64,000 bases of DNA from positions 1,116,001 to 1,180,000 of the forward strand of contig NZ_CP073637.1 in NCBI RefSeq assembly GCF_029962485.1, written 5' to 3'. This DNA comes from Burkholderia cepacia (lineage in GTDB: Bacteria; Pseudomonadota; Gammaproteobacteria; Burkholderiales; Burkholderiaceae). The translations under genes and the position numbers were made by a program. Position 1 is the first letter of the stretch. Each line of letters starts with the position of its first letter. The notes under the pieces were generated by a model that saw only the letters and a list, made by a program, of their open reading frames with translations, searched no databases and was not told the DNA's origin. Below are positions 8,649 through 18,505 of this stretch, in pieces.

Positions 8649-11249
8649 TTACTGGCGATGCCGCTCTTCGTGACCGCCTTGCGGCGGCGGGCTGCTCGGG
8701 CGCGGCGCCTCGACGCGCGGTGCCGGTTGCGGCCGCGGTTCCATGCGCGGAGCGGGCATCGACGGGCGCGGTTCCATGCGTGGCGCCGGCTGCGGACGCG
8801 GTTCCATGCGTGGCGCGGGTTGGGGCCGCGGCTCCATGCGCGGCGCCTGCGGCTGCGGGCGCGGCATGTCGTGCACGGCGGGCGCCGGCGGCCGGTACTC
8901 GTTCACGCGCGGCGGCGCGATGTCGCGGTGCGGCGCCGGTTGCGCGAATTCGGGGCGCGGTTGCGGCGTCGGGGCGGCCCGTTCCGGTTGCGGCTGCGCG
9001 TGCTGGGCCGGCGTCTGGAAATCGGGGCGCGGTCGCGGTTGCGCAATCTGCGCCGTGTTGTCGATCCTCGGTTGCGGCAGCGCACGCGGCACCTCGTTCC
9101 GGCCGCCGGGCTGCATGCCTTGCGGCGTCAGTACGCCTTCCGGATGCGGCACCGCCGCACTGCGCACGGGCGGCAGCGCATTCTGGCCCGCCGCGTGAAG
9201 GGCGGTCGGCGGGGCGGAGCGCTGGCGCTCCATCGGCGTGTGCGGCTGCATCCACGCGGGTGACGGCGTCTCGGCTGCGTGTGCGCTGCCGATGCCCAGC
9301 GGCGTGTTGCTTGCGACCGGCGGATGCGGGACACCGTTGCCGGGCCCGAAGGCCTGATGCGGCGTCGCGTTGCCGGGCGCCTGTGGCATGCCGCCATTGG
9401 CGAAATGCGGTGCATTGGGCGGTTCGCCATTCGTCGGCCGTCCGGCATTCGGCATGCCCGGCACCGGCGTACCCGGCGCACCCGTCCGTCCGGCCTGCAC
9501 GGCGGGCGGCTGGCCTTCGTGCGGCGCGCGTGACGGCTGCACGACGGGGCCGTGCGGATTCACGAGCTGCACGTTGTGCATCGCCCACGCGCCGCCGTTC
9601 GGGTTACCCGGCACGCGGACCGGGCGGGCCCGGTAGTCGGCCGGCACGCTTGTTTTCACGACTGGCGCGCCGGCGCCCGGCACGCGCCCGCCTTGCTGGG
9701 CCAGGTGGGCGGCTGCCTGGTCGCGATAGGCGGCCGGCACCGCAGGGTTGCGCGTCGCGACGTACGGATGCTGCGCGACCACCGCGGGCGGACGGTAGCT
9801 GGCATTGCGCAGCCCGCCGGTAAAGCTCTGCCGCACCGGCGCGATGCCGGGCGTGCCCGGCGTGACGTGCGCATTGCGCCATTGCTGCGGATCGACGTGC
9901 TGCGAGAAGTGCGCGACCGGCTGGCCATGTACGAACGCGGAGGCCGGCACGGCCGTGATCGCGTGCGGCGCACGGAAGTTCACGTACGTCTTGTTGATGT
10001 TGGTGATATTGGTGATGTTCGTCACGTTCACGGTCTTGTTCACGTTCACGTTGACGTTGTTCACCACGACGTTGCGGTTCACGCGGTCGTAGTAGTGCGG
10101 GCTCCAGCCACCCCAGCCCGGGTGCCAGGGTTCGCCGGGGCCGAGCGCGAACCATGCGCAGCCGGCCGCGGCGACGCCGCCGACCGTGAGTGCGACGCTC
10201 CAGTCGGGACCGCCGCCCCCGCCGACGAACGCGACGAGTGCCGGCGCATAGACCGGCGGCTGGCTGACGACCATCGGGCCGGGCACCCATGCCCAGCTGT
10301 CGTCCACGTACGCCCAGCGGCCGTAGTGATACGGCGCGAAGCCCCACGGTGCATCGTCGACCCACGTCCAGCCCCACGGCGCCTGCCAGATCCAGTGGCC
10401 GTCGTGATACGGCGCCCAGTCGGCCGGCGTGTCGTTCGGTACCCAGACCGAGCCGTAATTCGGTGTTTCACGCCACGTACCGTTCGCGTCGAGATCCTGG
10501 TAGCCGGGAACATCGCGGGACACATAGCGGGCCGATACCGAGCGCTCCTCGGCCGCGTCGCGGCTGGCGGCCCATTGGTCGAGCGGGTCGGGGCCCGGCG
10601 CCGCCGATTGCTGCGCGACCTGCAGGTCGGTGCCCGTGAACACGACCTGCTGCCCGGGCGACAGCGGATACTGCCCGTTGCTGCCGTAGACGGTCGCGCT
10701 GCCGTTGCGCATCGTGACCGTCGTGCTCGCACCGTTCGGCGCGACGTCGACGCGATAGTCGCCGGGGCCGGTGATGCCGAGCGCGAGGTTCGGCGTGTCG
10801 ATTTCGTACGATCCGCCATGCGGCAGATCGCGCACGTGCGTCGATACGGTGCCGAGACCGACCTTCAGCTGCGTCGTCGTGTCGTCGAGATTCAGCACCG
10901 ACAGGCTCGTCGAATCGCCGAGCCGCACCGCGGTCGAGCCGATGTGCAGCTCCGAGCGTGCGCCGGCATCGTTCCAGAGCTGGTCGCCGGTCGTCAGCGG
11001 CCGGTTCACCGCCGCGTACGACCACGTATCGGTGCCGGCCGGTTCGGTCGTCACGGCGCCCGACAGGTAGTTGAGCCGCGCGACGCGGCCGGGCGGGTCG
11101 CCGCCCGGTTGCCGGGAGGCGGCCGCGTACGGCGGCGCATCGGCCGATTGCGCGAATGCGGGCGGCAGTGCCGCAAGCGCGGCGAACGCGAGCAACGTGT
11201 AGCGGGCGGTTCGCTTGAGCGTGAACAGGGTGGCCATGGTGAGCGTCAT
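8649..11249 (-). CDS. FecR/DUF6600-type exported protein with tryptophan-rich repeats and proline-rich tail
   Basis: The 866-aa product has a signal peptide (cleavage near PAFAQ at about residue 34), then a FecR-like beta domain (about 55-210, e.g. GDQLWNDAGARSELHIG). A tryptophan and tyrosine-rich segment follows (about 255-345, with APWGFAPYHYGRWAYVDD, as in YXWGXW/DUF6600 proteins). Next come a hydrophobic glycine-rich stretch and an Asn/Val-rich run VVVNNVNVNVNKTVNV near 390-420. The last 400 residues are low-complexity Pro, Gln and Arg, ending in four MEPRP units. A role at the cell surface or in the periplasm is likely; the function is unknown. The start used is at 11249; an internal ATG five codons later (MATLFTLKRT) fits the signal peptide as well. 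Confidence 0.8.
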   Translation of the reverse strand: MTLTMATLFTLKRTARYTLLAFAALAALPPAFAQSADAPPYAAASRQPGGDPPGRVARLNYLSGAVTTEPAGTDTWSYAAVNRPLTTGDQLWNDAGARSELHIGSTAVRLGDSTSLSVLNLDDTTTQLKVGLGTVSTHVRDLPHGGSYEIDTPNLALGITGPGDYRVDVAPNGASTTVTMRNGSATVYGSNGQYPLSPGQQVVFTGTDLQVAQQSAAPGPDPLDQWAASRDAAEERSVSARYVSRDVPGYQDLDANGTWRETPNYGSVWVPNDTPADWAPYHDGHWIWQAPWGWTWVDDAPWGFAPYHYGRWAYVDDSWAWVPGPMVVSQPPVYAPALVAFVGGGGGPDWSVALTVGGVAAAGCAWFALGPGEPWHPGWGGWSPHYYDRVNRNVVVNNVNVNVNKTVNVTNITNITNINKTYVNFRAPHAITAVPASAFVHGQPVAHFSQHVDPQQWRNAHVTPGTPGIAPVRQSFTGGLRNASYRPPAVVAQHPYVATRNPAVPAAYRDQAAAHLAQQGGRVPGAGAPVVKTSVPADYRARPVRVPGNPNGGAWAMHNVQLVNPHGPVVQPSRAPHEGQPPAVQAGRTGAPGTPVPGMPNAGRPTNGEPPNAPHFANGGMPQAPGNATPHQAFGPGNGVPHPPVASNTPLGIGSAHAAETPSPAWMQPHTPMERQRSAPPTALHAAGQNALPPVRSAAVPHPEGVLTPQGMQPGGRNEVPRALPQPRIDNTAQIAQPRPRPDFQTPAQHAQPQPERAAPTPQPRPEFAQPAPHRDIAPPRVNEYRPPAPAVHDMPRPQPQAPRMEPRPQPAPRMEPRPQPAPRMEPRPSMPAPRMEPRPQPAPRVEAPRPSSPPPQGGHEERHRQ
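8726..8845 (-). repeat. tandem 30-bp repeats encoding MEPRP-x-PAPR units
   Basis: Four copies begin at CCATG positions 8741, 8774, 8804 and 8834 (spacing 33, 30, 30) and encode MEPRPQPAPR-type units at the C-terminus of the DUF6600-type protein. One copy reads MEPRPSMPAPR and is one codon longer. Copy number could vary between strains by slippage or recombination. Confidence 0.85.
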
Positions 11250-11399
11250 CGTCGTTATCGCGGCGCGTCGATTCGTGCCGATGAGTTCACAATATCCGCT
11301 TGGCCTGTTTCAATGCCCCATGTTTTGTAAGTCGGATGGCACGCGATGTAACAAAACCTGTCCATCGCGCGCCGTTGTCGTGCAGACGCAATCCAGGCG

Positions 11400-12107
11400 T
11401 CAAGCGGACGTAAGCCACCCGTCGAAAACCTGTTGGCCGGGCACGGTCACGCGCAGCACGCGCGGTCGCGCGGAACGTTCGATCCAGCCGTTCGCACAGA
11501 AGCTCTCGAGCAGCGCCGCGCCGAGCGCGCCACCGAGATGCGAGCGCCGCTCGCTCCAGTCGAGGCAGCCGCAGGCGAAGCGGCGCCGGCGCGTGCGTTG
11601 CTGCGCGACGTCGATGCCCCATTGCGCGAGCGCCTGCGTGCCGAGCTCGGTGGTCTCGATCGCATCGCCGTCCGCGAGCAGCCAGCCTCGCGCGGTGAGC
11701 CCGTCGAAAATGCGGACGGCAAGTTCGCCGGCCATGTGGTCGTAGCAGGTGCGCGCGTAGCGCAGTTCGGCCGGTACCGTGCGCGTCGGCGGCGGAACCG
11801 GGCGGTGCGGCGCGGCCGCGCGGGCGACGTTGGCGAGCGCTTCGAGCGACGCTGCGATGTCGGCCGACGCGATGCGGTAGTAGCGGTGCCGGCCGCGCAC
11901 GTCGAGCGCGAGCAGGCCGCCTTCGGTCAGCCGCGCGAGGTGCGCGCTTGCCGCGGACGGCGACAGCCCCGCGATCATCGTCAGTTCGCCGGCCGGTCGT
12001 GCGCTGCCGTCCATCAGCACCCACAGCATCGCGGCACGCCCGGGGTCCGCGATCAGTGCGCCGATGCGGCTCAGGCCCGGAAAGTGGTGGTCGTCTTGAT
12101 CGGTCAT
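11400..12107 (-). CDS. ArsR-family winged-helix transcriptional regulator
   Basis: The 235-aa protein has an N-terminal winged helix-turn-helix (residues about 10-80: GRAAMLWVLMDG, then GELTMIAGLSPSAASAHLARL and a wing with RGRHRYYRIA), as in ArsR-family repressors. The C-terminal 130 residues are an extra domain containing FACGCLDWSERRSHLGGALG, seen in the longer members of this family. Two cysteines in ACGC and one in ARTCYDH could sense a metal or redox signal, but that is conjecture. It lies upstream of the DUF6600-type gene on the same strand and is divergent from a small putative lipoprotein. The targets are unknown. Confidence 0.85.
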   Translation of the reverse strand: MTDQDDHHFPGLSRIGALIADPGRAAMLWVLMDGSARPAGELTMIAGLSPSAASAHLARLTEGGLLALDVRGRHRYYRIASADIAASLEALANVARAAAPHRPVPPPTRTVPAELRYARTCYDHMAGELAVRIFDGLTARGWLLADGDAIETTELGTQALAQWGIDVAQQRTRRRRFACGCLDWSERRSHLGGALGAALLESFCANGWIERSARPRVLRVTVPGQQVFDGWLTSA

Positions 12108-12290
12108 CGTCGTCTCTCGTCAGGCGGGATGAGTTGCAGTGTAGTGGGTGCGGGCATTCGATGTTTCGCATCCGGATGAAATGTCGGATGCGGCGGCGTC
12201 CCGGCGGCAGGCACGACTGCGGCCCGTTGCGGCGCACGCGTAGAATGGCCGGACGCGGCGGCAGCGGGCCGCCGCATGTGACTCGACGCA

Positions 12291-12434
12291 ATGATGAAGA
12301 CGATTTTCTGTATGTTGGCCGCCGCGCTCGTCTGCGCGGCCTGTGCGCAGGGTGGCGCGGGCGCCACCGGCGGGCAGGGCGGCAGTATCGAGATGTACGG
12401 GACGATCGACCAGGGCATCACGGTGCGCCGCTGA
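12291..12434 (+). CDS. 47-aa putative lipoprotein or exported small protein
   Basis: The reading frame ATG 12291 to TGA 12432-12434 encodes a short hydrophobic leader (MMKTIFCMLAAALVCAAC) with a lipobox-like LVCAAC, then a Gly-rich linker and a conserved-looking tail SIEMYGTIDQGITVRR. Similar small proteins ending in MYGTIDxGI are, as I recall, common in Burkholderia genomes, but I could not search. Either Cys15 or Cys18 could be lipidated. The gene is divergent from the ArsR-type regulator, with 183 bases between starts. The alternative start is the second ATG. Confidence 0.7.
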   Translation: MMKTIFCMLAAALVCAACAQGGAGATGGQGGSIEMYGTIDQGITVRR

Positions 12435-12455
12435 CCGGCGCCGATCCGCGGCCTT

Positions 12456-12491
12456 GCCCGGTATAGCCGCCGCAGCCGCGTCATACCGGGC
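12456..12491 (+). repeat. inverted repeat downstream of the small lipoprotein gene
   Basis: Perfect 9-bp arms GCCCGGTAT and ATACCGGGC flank an 18-base loop, 22 bases past the stop. It has no T-tract, so it may be a weak terminator or a transcript-stabilising stem. Confidence 0.45.
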
Positions 12492-12564
12492 TTGCCGCGA
12501 CGCGTTGCCGCAGCGCAACGTATAATGGCCCGATTACAGCGCCTCTGCCGCCTGGAGCCAAAAG

Positions 12565-13077
12565 ATGTCCCAACCGTCCCCCGTGCCGGCCGCCCTCGAC
12601 CGCACCGAAACCGTATTCCGCTTCCTCGCCGAGCCTTCGTCCGTGAACTTCGGCGGCAAGGTGCATGGCGGCGCGCTGATGAAGTGGATCGACGAGGTCG
12701 CGTATGCGTGCGCGGCTGTCTGGTCGAGCCGCTATTGCGTGACGGTCAGCGTCGGCAACATCCGTTTCCAGCGTCCGATCCTGGTCGGCAATCTGGTCGA
12801 GCTGAAAGCGCGCGTCGTGGCGACGGGCCGCACCAGCATGCACATCCATGTGTCCGTGCACGCAGGGGATCCGAAGGGCGGCGTGCTGCGCCAGACGACC
12901 GATTGCCTCGTCGTGTTCGTCGCGGTCGACGAGAACGGCAACCCGGTGCCGGTGCCGCCGTTCGTGCCCGAGACCGACGAGCAGAAGGTGCTCGCGAAAT
13001 ATGCGGCCGACGTGCGTGCCGCGCTCGACAAGATCGTCGAGATGAAACCGGAAGAAGTCGCGAAGGGCGCGGTCTGA
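12565..13077 (+). CDS. acyl-CoA thioesterase (hotdog fold)
   Basis: The 170-aa cytoplasmic protein hydrolyses acyl-CoA to free acid and CoA. It is a single hotdog domain of the YciA/acyl-CoA hydrolase type, with VNFGGKVHGGALMKWIDEVA (about residues 26-46, containing the catalytic Asp of the HGG...D motif) and VSVGNIRFQRPILVGNLVEL. The last 30 residues form a charged helix. The substrate range cannot be read from the sequence. The start ATG 12565 follows AAAAG rather than a strong ribosome-binding site. The gene is convergent with fumC, with a 46-base gap. Confidence 0.9.
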   Translation: MSQPSPVPAALDRTETVFRFLAEPSSVNFGGKVHGGALMKWIDEVAYACAAVWSSRYCVTVSVGNIRFQRPILVGNLVELKARVVATGRTSMHIHVSVHAGDPKGGVLRQTTDCLVVFVAVDENGNPVPVPPFVPETDEQKVLAKYAADVRAALDKIVEMKPEEVAKGAV

Positions 13078-13123
13078 CCGCGACGGGCGCCGCGCTCGAC
13101 GCACCGCGCCCGCCGTCCTGCCT

Positions 13124-14518
<1,395 letters not shown>

Positions 14519-14673
14519 GATGCACTCCTCCTGGAAAGGGGAAAGGCCGCGCGTCGTCGCGCGGCATCAGACGTAATCGGGCGTATCGTGAGGCAGTCGC
14601 GCCGCTCGCGCGGCGTCTCGAGGTGTTCAGCCGACAAGCATAGCGCCGGCCGGGATTTCGCGTCGTGTCGCGC

Positions 14674-16062
14674 TCAGCGCGGCGACGTCACGAGCGACGC
14701 GCTCTTCAGATGAAAGCGCCACGCCATCAGCATGGCCACGCTGGCAAGGCCGGCCGCGAGGCCCCACCAGAGGCCCCGGGCACCGAGGCCTACGTGGAAC
14801 GCGAACCAGTAGCCGGTCGGAAAACCGATGCCCCAGTAGCCGAGGGTCGCCGCGAGCATCGGGATGCGCGTGTCCTTCAGGCCGCGCAACGCGCCCGACG
14901 CGACGGTCTGCGCGCCGTCGACGATCTGGAACACCGCGGCGATGCCGAGCAGCGACGCGGCAAGCGACACGGTGGCCGCGTTCGACGGATCGTCGAGGTT
15001 CAGGTACAGGCCGACGATCGCATGCGGCGCGACGATCAGCACGATGCCCGACAGCGTCATGAACGCGACACCGAGCCCGAGTGCGACGAAGCCCGCGTGC
15101 CGCGCGGCGACGGGCGCCCCTGCGCCGACCCAGTAGCCGACCCGCACGTTGGCGGCCTGGCCGATCGCGAGCGGCACCATGAACGCGACCGACGCGACGT
15201 TCAGCGCGATCTGGTGCGCGGCCAGCGACGTCGCACCGAGCACGCCGATGGTCAGGCCGGTTGCGAGGAACAGCGTCGACTCGACCCCGTACGTGATCGC
15301 CACTGGCCAGCCGATGCCGATCAGTTCGCCCATCATGGGCAGCTTCGGGCGCGCGGCGGTGACGAAATGACGGAAGCGTTGCCGGCCGTGCAGCAGCCAG
15401 ATCAGTGCGAGCGCGGTAAGCCAGATCGTGATCGTCGTTGCGACCGCCGAACCGAGGAAGCCGAGGCGCGGCAGCCCGAACGCGCCGTGGATCAGCCCGT
15501 AGTTGAGCACGCCGTTGACGCCGACGCCGCCGATCGACACCCACAGCAGCCGCCGCGCCGCGCCGATCGCCGGCAGGAATGCACGCATCAACCCGACGCC
15601 GATCAGGCTGCCGAGCGCGGCGAAGCGCAGGATGCCCGTGTATTCGCCGACGTGATGCGCGAGCAATGGCGGCTCGTGGAACATCAGCAGGATCGGTTCG
15701 GACAGCGACAGCGCGATGATGGCCGGAATCGCGAGCAGCACGGACAGCGCGAAGCCGGTCCAGTAGATGTGCGGTACGCGCTCGTCGGCTTTGGCGCCGC
15801 GCGCGTGCGCGACGCTGACGCTCACCGACGACAGCACGCCTTGCAGCACGGTCACGATGACGAAGAAGAAGTTAGCGCCCAGTCCGCCCGCTGCGAGCGA
15901 ATCGGGGCCGAGCGAACCGAGCAGCACCGTGTCGGTGACGCTCATCGCCATCTGCGAGAGTTGCGCGATCGCGAGCGGCGCGGCGAGGCGTGCGGTATCG
16001 GCGGCGTGACTGGATAGCGACGGCGGCGCGGCGACCGTCCGCGTAAGACCGGAATGCGACAT
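14674..16062 (-). CDS. MATE family multidrug efflux transporter
   Basis: The 462-aa inner-membrane protein has about 12 hydrophobic segments and the MATE start LAAPLAIAQLSQMAMSVTDTVLLGSLG. In this family export of cationic drugs is driven by Na+ or H+. The typical two-fold repeat is visible, with the second half beginning near IGIGWPVAITYGVESTLF. It belongs to the NorM-like group, but the symbol cannot be set from sequence alone. The start ATG 16062 (MSHSGLTRT) is the first in frame. No local regulator is present. Confidence 0.9.
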   Translation of the reverse strand: MSHSGLTRTVAAPPSLSSHAADTARLAAPLAIAQLSQMAMSVTDTVLLGSLGPDSLAAGGLGANFFFVIVTVLQGVLSSVSVSVAHARGAKADERVPHIYWTGFALSVLLAIPAIIALSLSEPILLMFHEPPLLAHHVGEYTGILRFAALGSLIGVGLMRAFLPAIGAARRLLWVSIGGVGVNGVLNYGLIHGAFGLPRLGFLGSAVATTITIWLTALALIWLLHGRQRFRHFVTAARPKLPMMGELIGIGWPVAITYGVESTLFLATGLTIGVLGATSLAAHQIALNVASVAFMVPLAIGQAANVRVGYWVGAGAPVAARHAGFVALGLGVAFMTLSGIVLIVAPHAIVGLYLNLDDPSNAATVSLAASLLGIAAVFQIVDGAQTVASGALRGLKDTRIPMLAATLGYWGIGFPTGYWFAFHVGLGARGLWWGLAAGLASVAMLMAWRFHLKSASLVTSPR

Positions 16063-16199
16063 GGAATGGGCGCTCGCGCGGGTGCGAGCCCGCGCTCTAT
16101 GTATTTATTTTGAGAGACGCTCAGCTTACGGCTTTATTCAAACCGTGTCGAACGCGTGCACCGATGGCCATGTCGCAGGCAGGGGGAACGACGCGGGTG

Positions 16200-16418
16200 C
16201 TAGGCCTCGCGCACCGCAATGCGCGTGTCGCCGAGCAGCACGACCTGGCCCGCGCGGATCTTGCAGGTCTTGCGCAGCTCGACCGCGCCGTCGACTTTCA
16301 CCGCGCCGGACGCGACGATCAGCTTCGCGGTGCCGCCGCTGTCCGCGAGGCCGGTGATCTTGAGAAGGTTGTGCAGCTCGACGTATTCGCCGGTCAGCGT
16401 GAAATCCAGGTTGGGCAT
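16200..16418 (-). CDS. RNA-binding S4 domain protein (YbcJ-like)
   Basis: The 72-aa protein consists almost wholly of one S4 domain: YVELHNLLKITGLADSGGTAKLIVASGAVKVDG, then a VLLGDTRI strand. Relatives such as YbcJ bind RNA and associate with ribosome biogenesis. The start is ATG 16418; upstream in-frame codons up to 16667 give no family-like sequence. The gene lies alone between the MATE pump gene and a divergent alanine-rich protein gene. Confidence 0.88.
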   Translation of the reverse strand: MPNLDFTLTGEYVELHNLLKITGLADSGGTAKLIVASGAVKVDGAVELRKTCKIRAGQVVLLGDTRIAVREA

Positions 16419-16688
16419 GACGAAGAAGGTGCGCAAGGCGCGGGAGGAAACGCTCCGCATCATACGGCACCGCGGGCCGGCACGCGAGCGCGGGCCGCCG
16501 CGGCATGCAGTTGTTAAGGACTGTGAGCGATTCGTCAGCAAATGAAACGGTGGGTAACAGTCTGAGAGATTCGAGAACCGGCCGGGCGCGCCGCGGGTCT
16601 TTTGTCGTACCTGCTGCGTGTTGCGGCGGGTGGTGCCACGGGCCGCATCGCTGCGGTCCGGGCTCACAACTCATTGAGGAGAATTGCC

Positions 16689-17090
16689 ATGTCCAAGATT
16701 CGTACGATGCTGATCGGTGCCGCGCTGACGGCGTTCGCCACTTCGGCCGCATTTGCCCAGACGGGCACGGCGGCGCAGGGTGCAGCCGGTGCCGCCGTGC
16801 AGGCGCAGACTCCGGCGGCAGGCGTCGGCGCAGGCGTGCAGGGCAGTGCCGGCGCGAACGCGTCGGGCAACGCGGTCGGCGGTGCGACCGATGCGGTCGG
16901 CGCGGCAGCCGACGGCGCGAAGGATTCGGCGACGTCGGCCGTCCATTCGGCCAAGAAGCACACGAAGCATGCCGCGAAGTCGGCCAAGGGCCATGTCGGC
17001 GCAGCCAAGGCGAAGGCCGGCGAAGCGACCGAAGGCGGCGCATCGGTCGGCGCGGAAGGCGGTGCATCGGCCCAGGGCGCCACGCAGTAA
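16689..17090 (+). CDS. alanine/glycine-rich exported protein with a lysine-rich segment
   Basis: The 133-aa product has a signal peptide (MSKIRTMLIGAALTAFATSA, cleavage after AFA near residue 23). The mature region is low-complexity Ala, Gly, Val and Gln, with a basic segment AKKHTKHAAKSAKGHVGAAK around residues 79-98. It has no cysteine and only trivial motifs, so function cannot be assigned; it is probably periplasmic and disordered. The start is ATG 16689, after a good GAGGAG ribosome-binding site at about 16676-16681. An in-frame extension to 16602 is not supported. A strong terminator follows at 17148-17184. Confidence 0.8.
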   Translation: MSKIRTMLIGAALTAFATSAAFAQTGTAAQGAAGAAVQAQTPAAGVGAGVQGSAGANASGNAVGGATDAVGAAADGAKDSATSAVHSAKKHTKHAAKSAKGHVGAAKAKAGEATEGGASVGAEGGASAQGATQ

Positions 17091-17147
17091 GCGGTGCCTG
17101 ACGCCGTGTGACGCTCGCCCCCCGGGCGTTGCGCCGGCGGCAGTACG

Positions 17148-17184
17148 ACGGCCCGGTCCGCTGCGTGCGAACCGGGCCGTTTTC
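17148..17184 (+). terminator. rho-independent terminator after the alanine-rich protein gene
   Basis: Perfect 10-bp arms ACGGCCCGGT and ACCGGGCCGT enclose a 13-base loop and are followed by TTTC. Confidence 0.8.
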
Positions 17185-17218
17185 ATGGGTTCATGCTTTC
17201 AGCGGGATGGGCGCGCGG

Positions 17219-18004
17219 TCAGGGCCGGCGCGGTCCTTGCCCCTGTCCCGGTTGTCCCTGCGCCGGTCGCACGGCGGCCGGCGTGAACACGCTGCGCAGC
17301 CACGCGGCAAGCCGCGCGAAGACGTCGTACGGTTCCTCGACGAAGATCTCCGGCTTGAGCAGCCGCAGGTACTCCATGATCTGCTGCGCTTCCTGCTTCT
17401 GGAACGAGCCGTGCGCGAGCCCGAGCCGCAGCAGCCCGCGCAGTTCACCGAGCTTGTCGCGCGCGGTGCTGCCGACGCTCATCTCGCACGCGAGCTTGGC
17501 CTCGTAAATGCGCTGGCGCAACGATTCGGCGAGCCGCCACGCGGGCGTCTGCATCAGTTCCTCGAGCGTCTGGATGTCCTGCGCCGCGCCCTTGATCTGC
17601 GACGCGAGCGGGTCGATCAGCGACGGGTCGCCCTGCGCTTCGGCGACGATCGCCTTCGCCCAGTCGCGGCACGCTTTCGCGAGTTCGTCGGGGGTCCATT
17701 CGGAGCGCGATGCGAAGCCGAAGCCGAATTCGCCGGCCTGTCGCATCAGGATCGCGACGACGTCCGGAAATTCCTTGTCGAGCGTGCGCTTGGCCCACGC
17801 GTACTGGCCGCCCTGCAGCATCCGCTGCACCGCGTGTTCGGTCAGCGGCACCATGTTGTCGAGCAGCTTGGCGCGCAGGAAATCCTCGAACGACGGCGTC
17901 GCGAACTGCGGGTCGAGTTTCAGCGACACGCGCACGAACGCGTCGTAGTCCTTGCGCAGGGACTCGAGCGTGTCGTCCTTGAGGGAAAGGGTGATCTGGC
18001 CCAT
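17219..18004 (-). CDS. conserved protein of unknown function
   Basis: The 261-aa protein is predicted to be soluble and largely helical, with no signal peptide. I recognise no family. Features are GQITLSLKDDTLESLRKDY at the N-terminus, three tryptophan-containing segments (QYAWAKRTL, RSEWTPDEL, TPAWRLAESL), and a Gln/Gly/Pro-rich disordered tail of about 20 residues. The start ATG 18004 (MGQITLS) is preferred; in-frame extension to 18046 adds an arginine-rich stretch. It stands alone, with 162 bases to the azlD stop and convergent to the alanine-rich gene. Confidence 0.7.
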   Translation of the reverse strand: MGQITLSLKDDTLESLRKDYDAFVRVSLKLDPQFATPSFEDFLRAKLLDNMVPLTEHAVQRMLQGGQYAWAKRTLDKEFPDVVAILMRQAGEFGFGFASRSEWTPDELAKACRDWAKAIVAEAQGDPSLIDPLASQIKGAAQDIQTLEELMQTPAWRLAESLRQRIYEAKLACEMSVGSTARDKLGELRGLLRLGLAHGSFQKQEAQQIMEYLRLLKPEIFVEEPYDVFARLAAWLRSVFTPAAVRPAQGQPGQGQGPRRP

Positions 18005-18166
18005 GAATCGTCTCGATGGCGGCCCGCGCAAGCCGACGGCCGGCACGGCGCACCGGAGCGGGCGCAGTGTCGACTGACCGGTGCGCGCAGAGGCCGGTGG
18101 CGGGTCTTCATTCCCTATATCGGCGCGCCGGGCGAAAACTTGAGCGCGCGCGGGTAGAGCGTCCGC

Positions 18167-18505
18167 TCAGGCGGGCAGCCAGTGCGGGATCACGACCCCT
18201 TGCCAGAAGAAGAACACCGCGAGGCCCGCGGCGATCGTCACGAGCGGGCGACGGGTTGCCGCCGACACGAGCACGGCGGCGAGCGCGCCGACGAGCTGCG
18301 GATTGCGCCAGGTCAGCTCGGCCGTGCCGCCGTGCGGGGAGACGGTCATCGGCACGATGATCGCCGTCAGCACGGTGACGGGCACGAAGCCGAGCGCGGT
18401 CCGCACGAGCGGCGGGAAGGTCAGCCGTTCGCCGAACAGGAACAGCGTCGAGCGGATCGCGTACGTGATGACGGCCATCCCGAGGATCAGGAGCGCGTAG
18501 TTCAC
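18167..18505 (-). CDS. azlD: AzlD family branched-chain amino acid exporter subunit
   Basis: The 112-aa membrane protein has about four hydrophobic segments (NYALLILGMAVITYAIRS, VLTAIIVPM, ALAAVLVSAATRRPLV, GLAVFFFWQGVVI), as expected for AzlD. It partners AzlC in amino-acid export. The start is GTG 18505, which overlaps the azlC stop as GTGA, so the two are translationally coupled. No ATG start in this frame fits. Confidence 0.88.
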   Translation of the reverse strand: MNYALLILGMAVITYAIRSTLFLFGERLTFPPLVRTALGFVPVTVLTAIIVPMTVSPHGGTAELTWRNPQLVGALAAVLVSAATRRPLVTIAAGLAVFFFWQGVVIPHWLPA

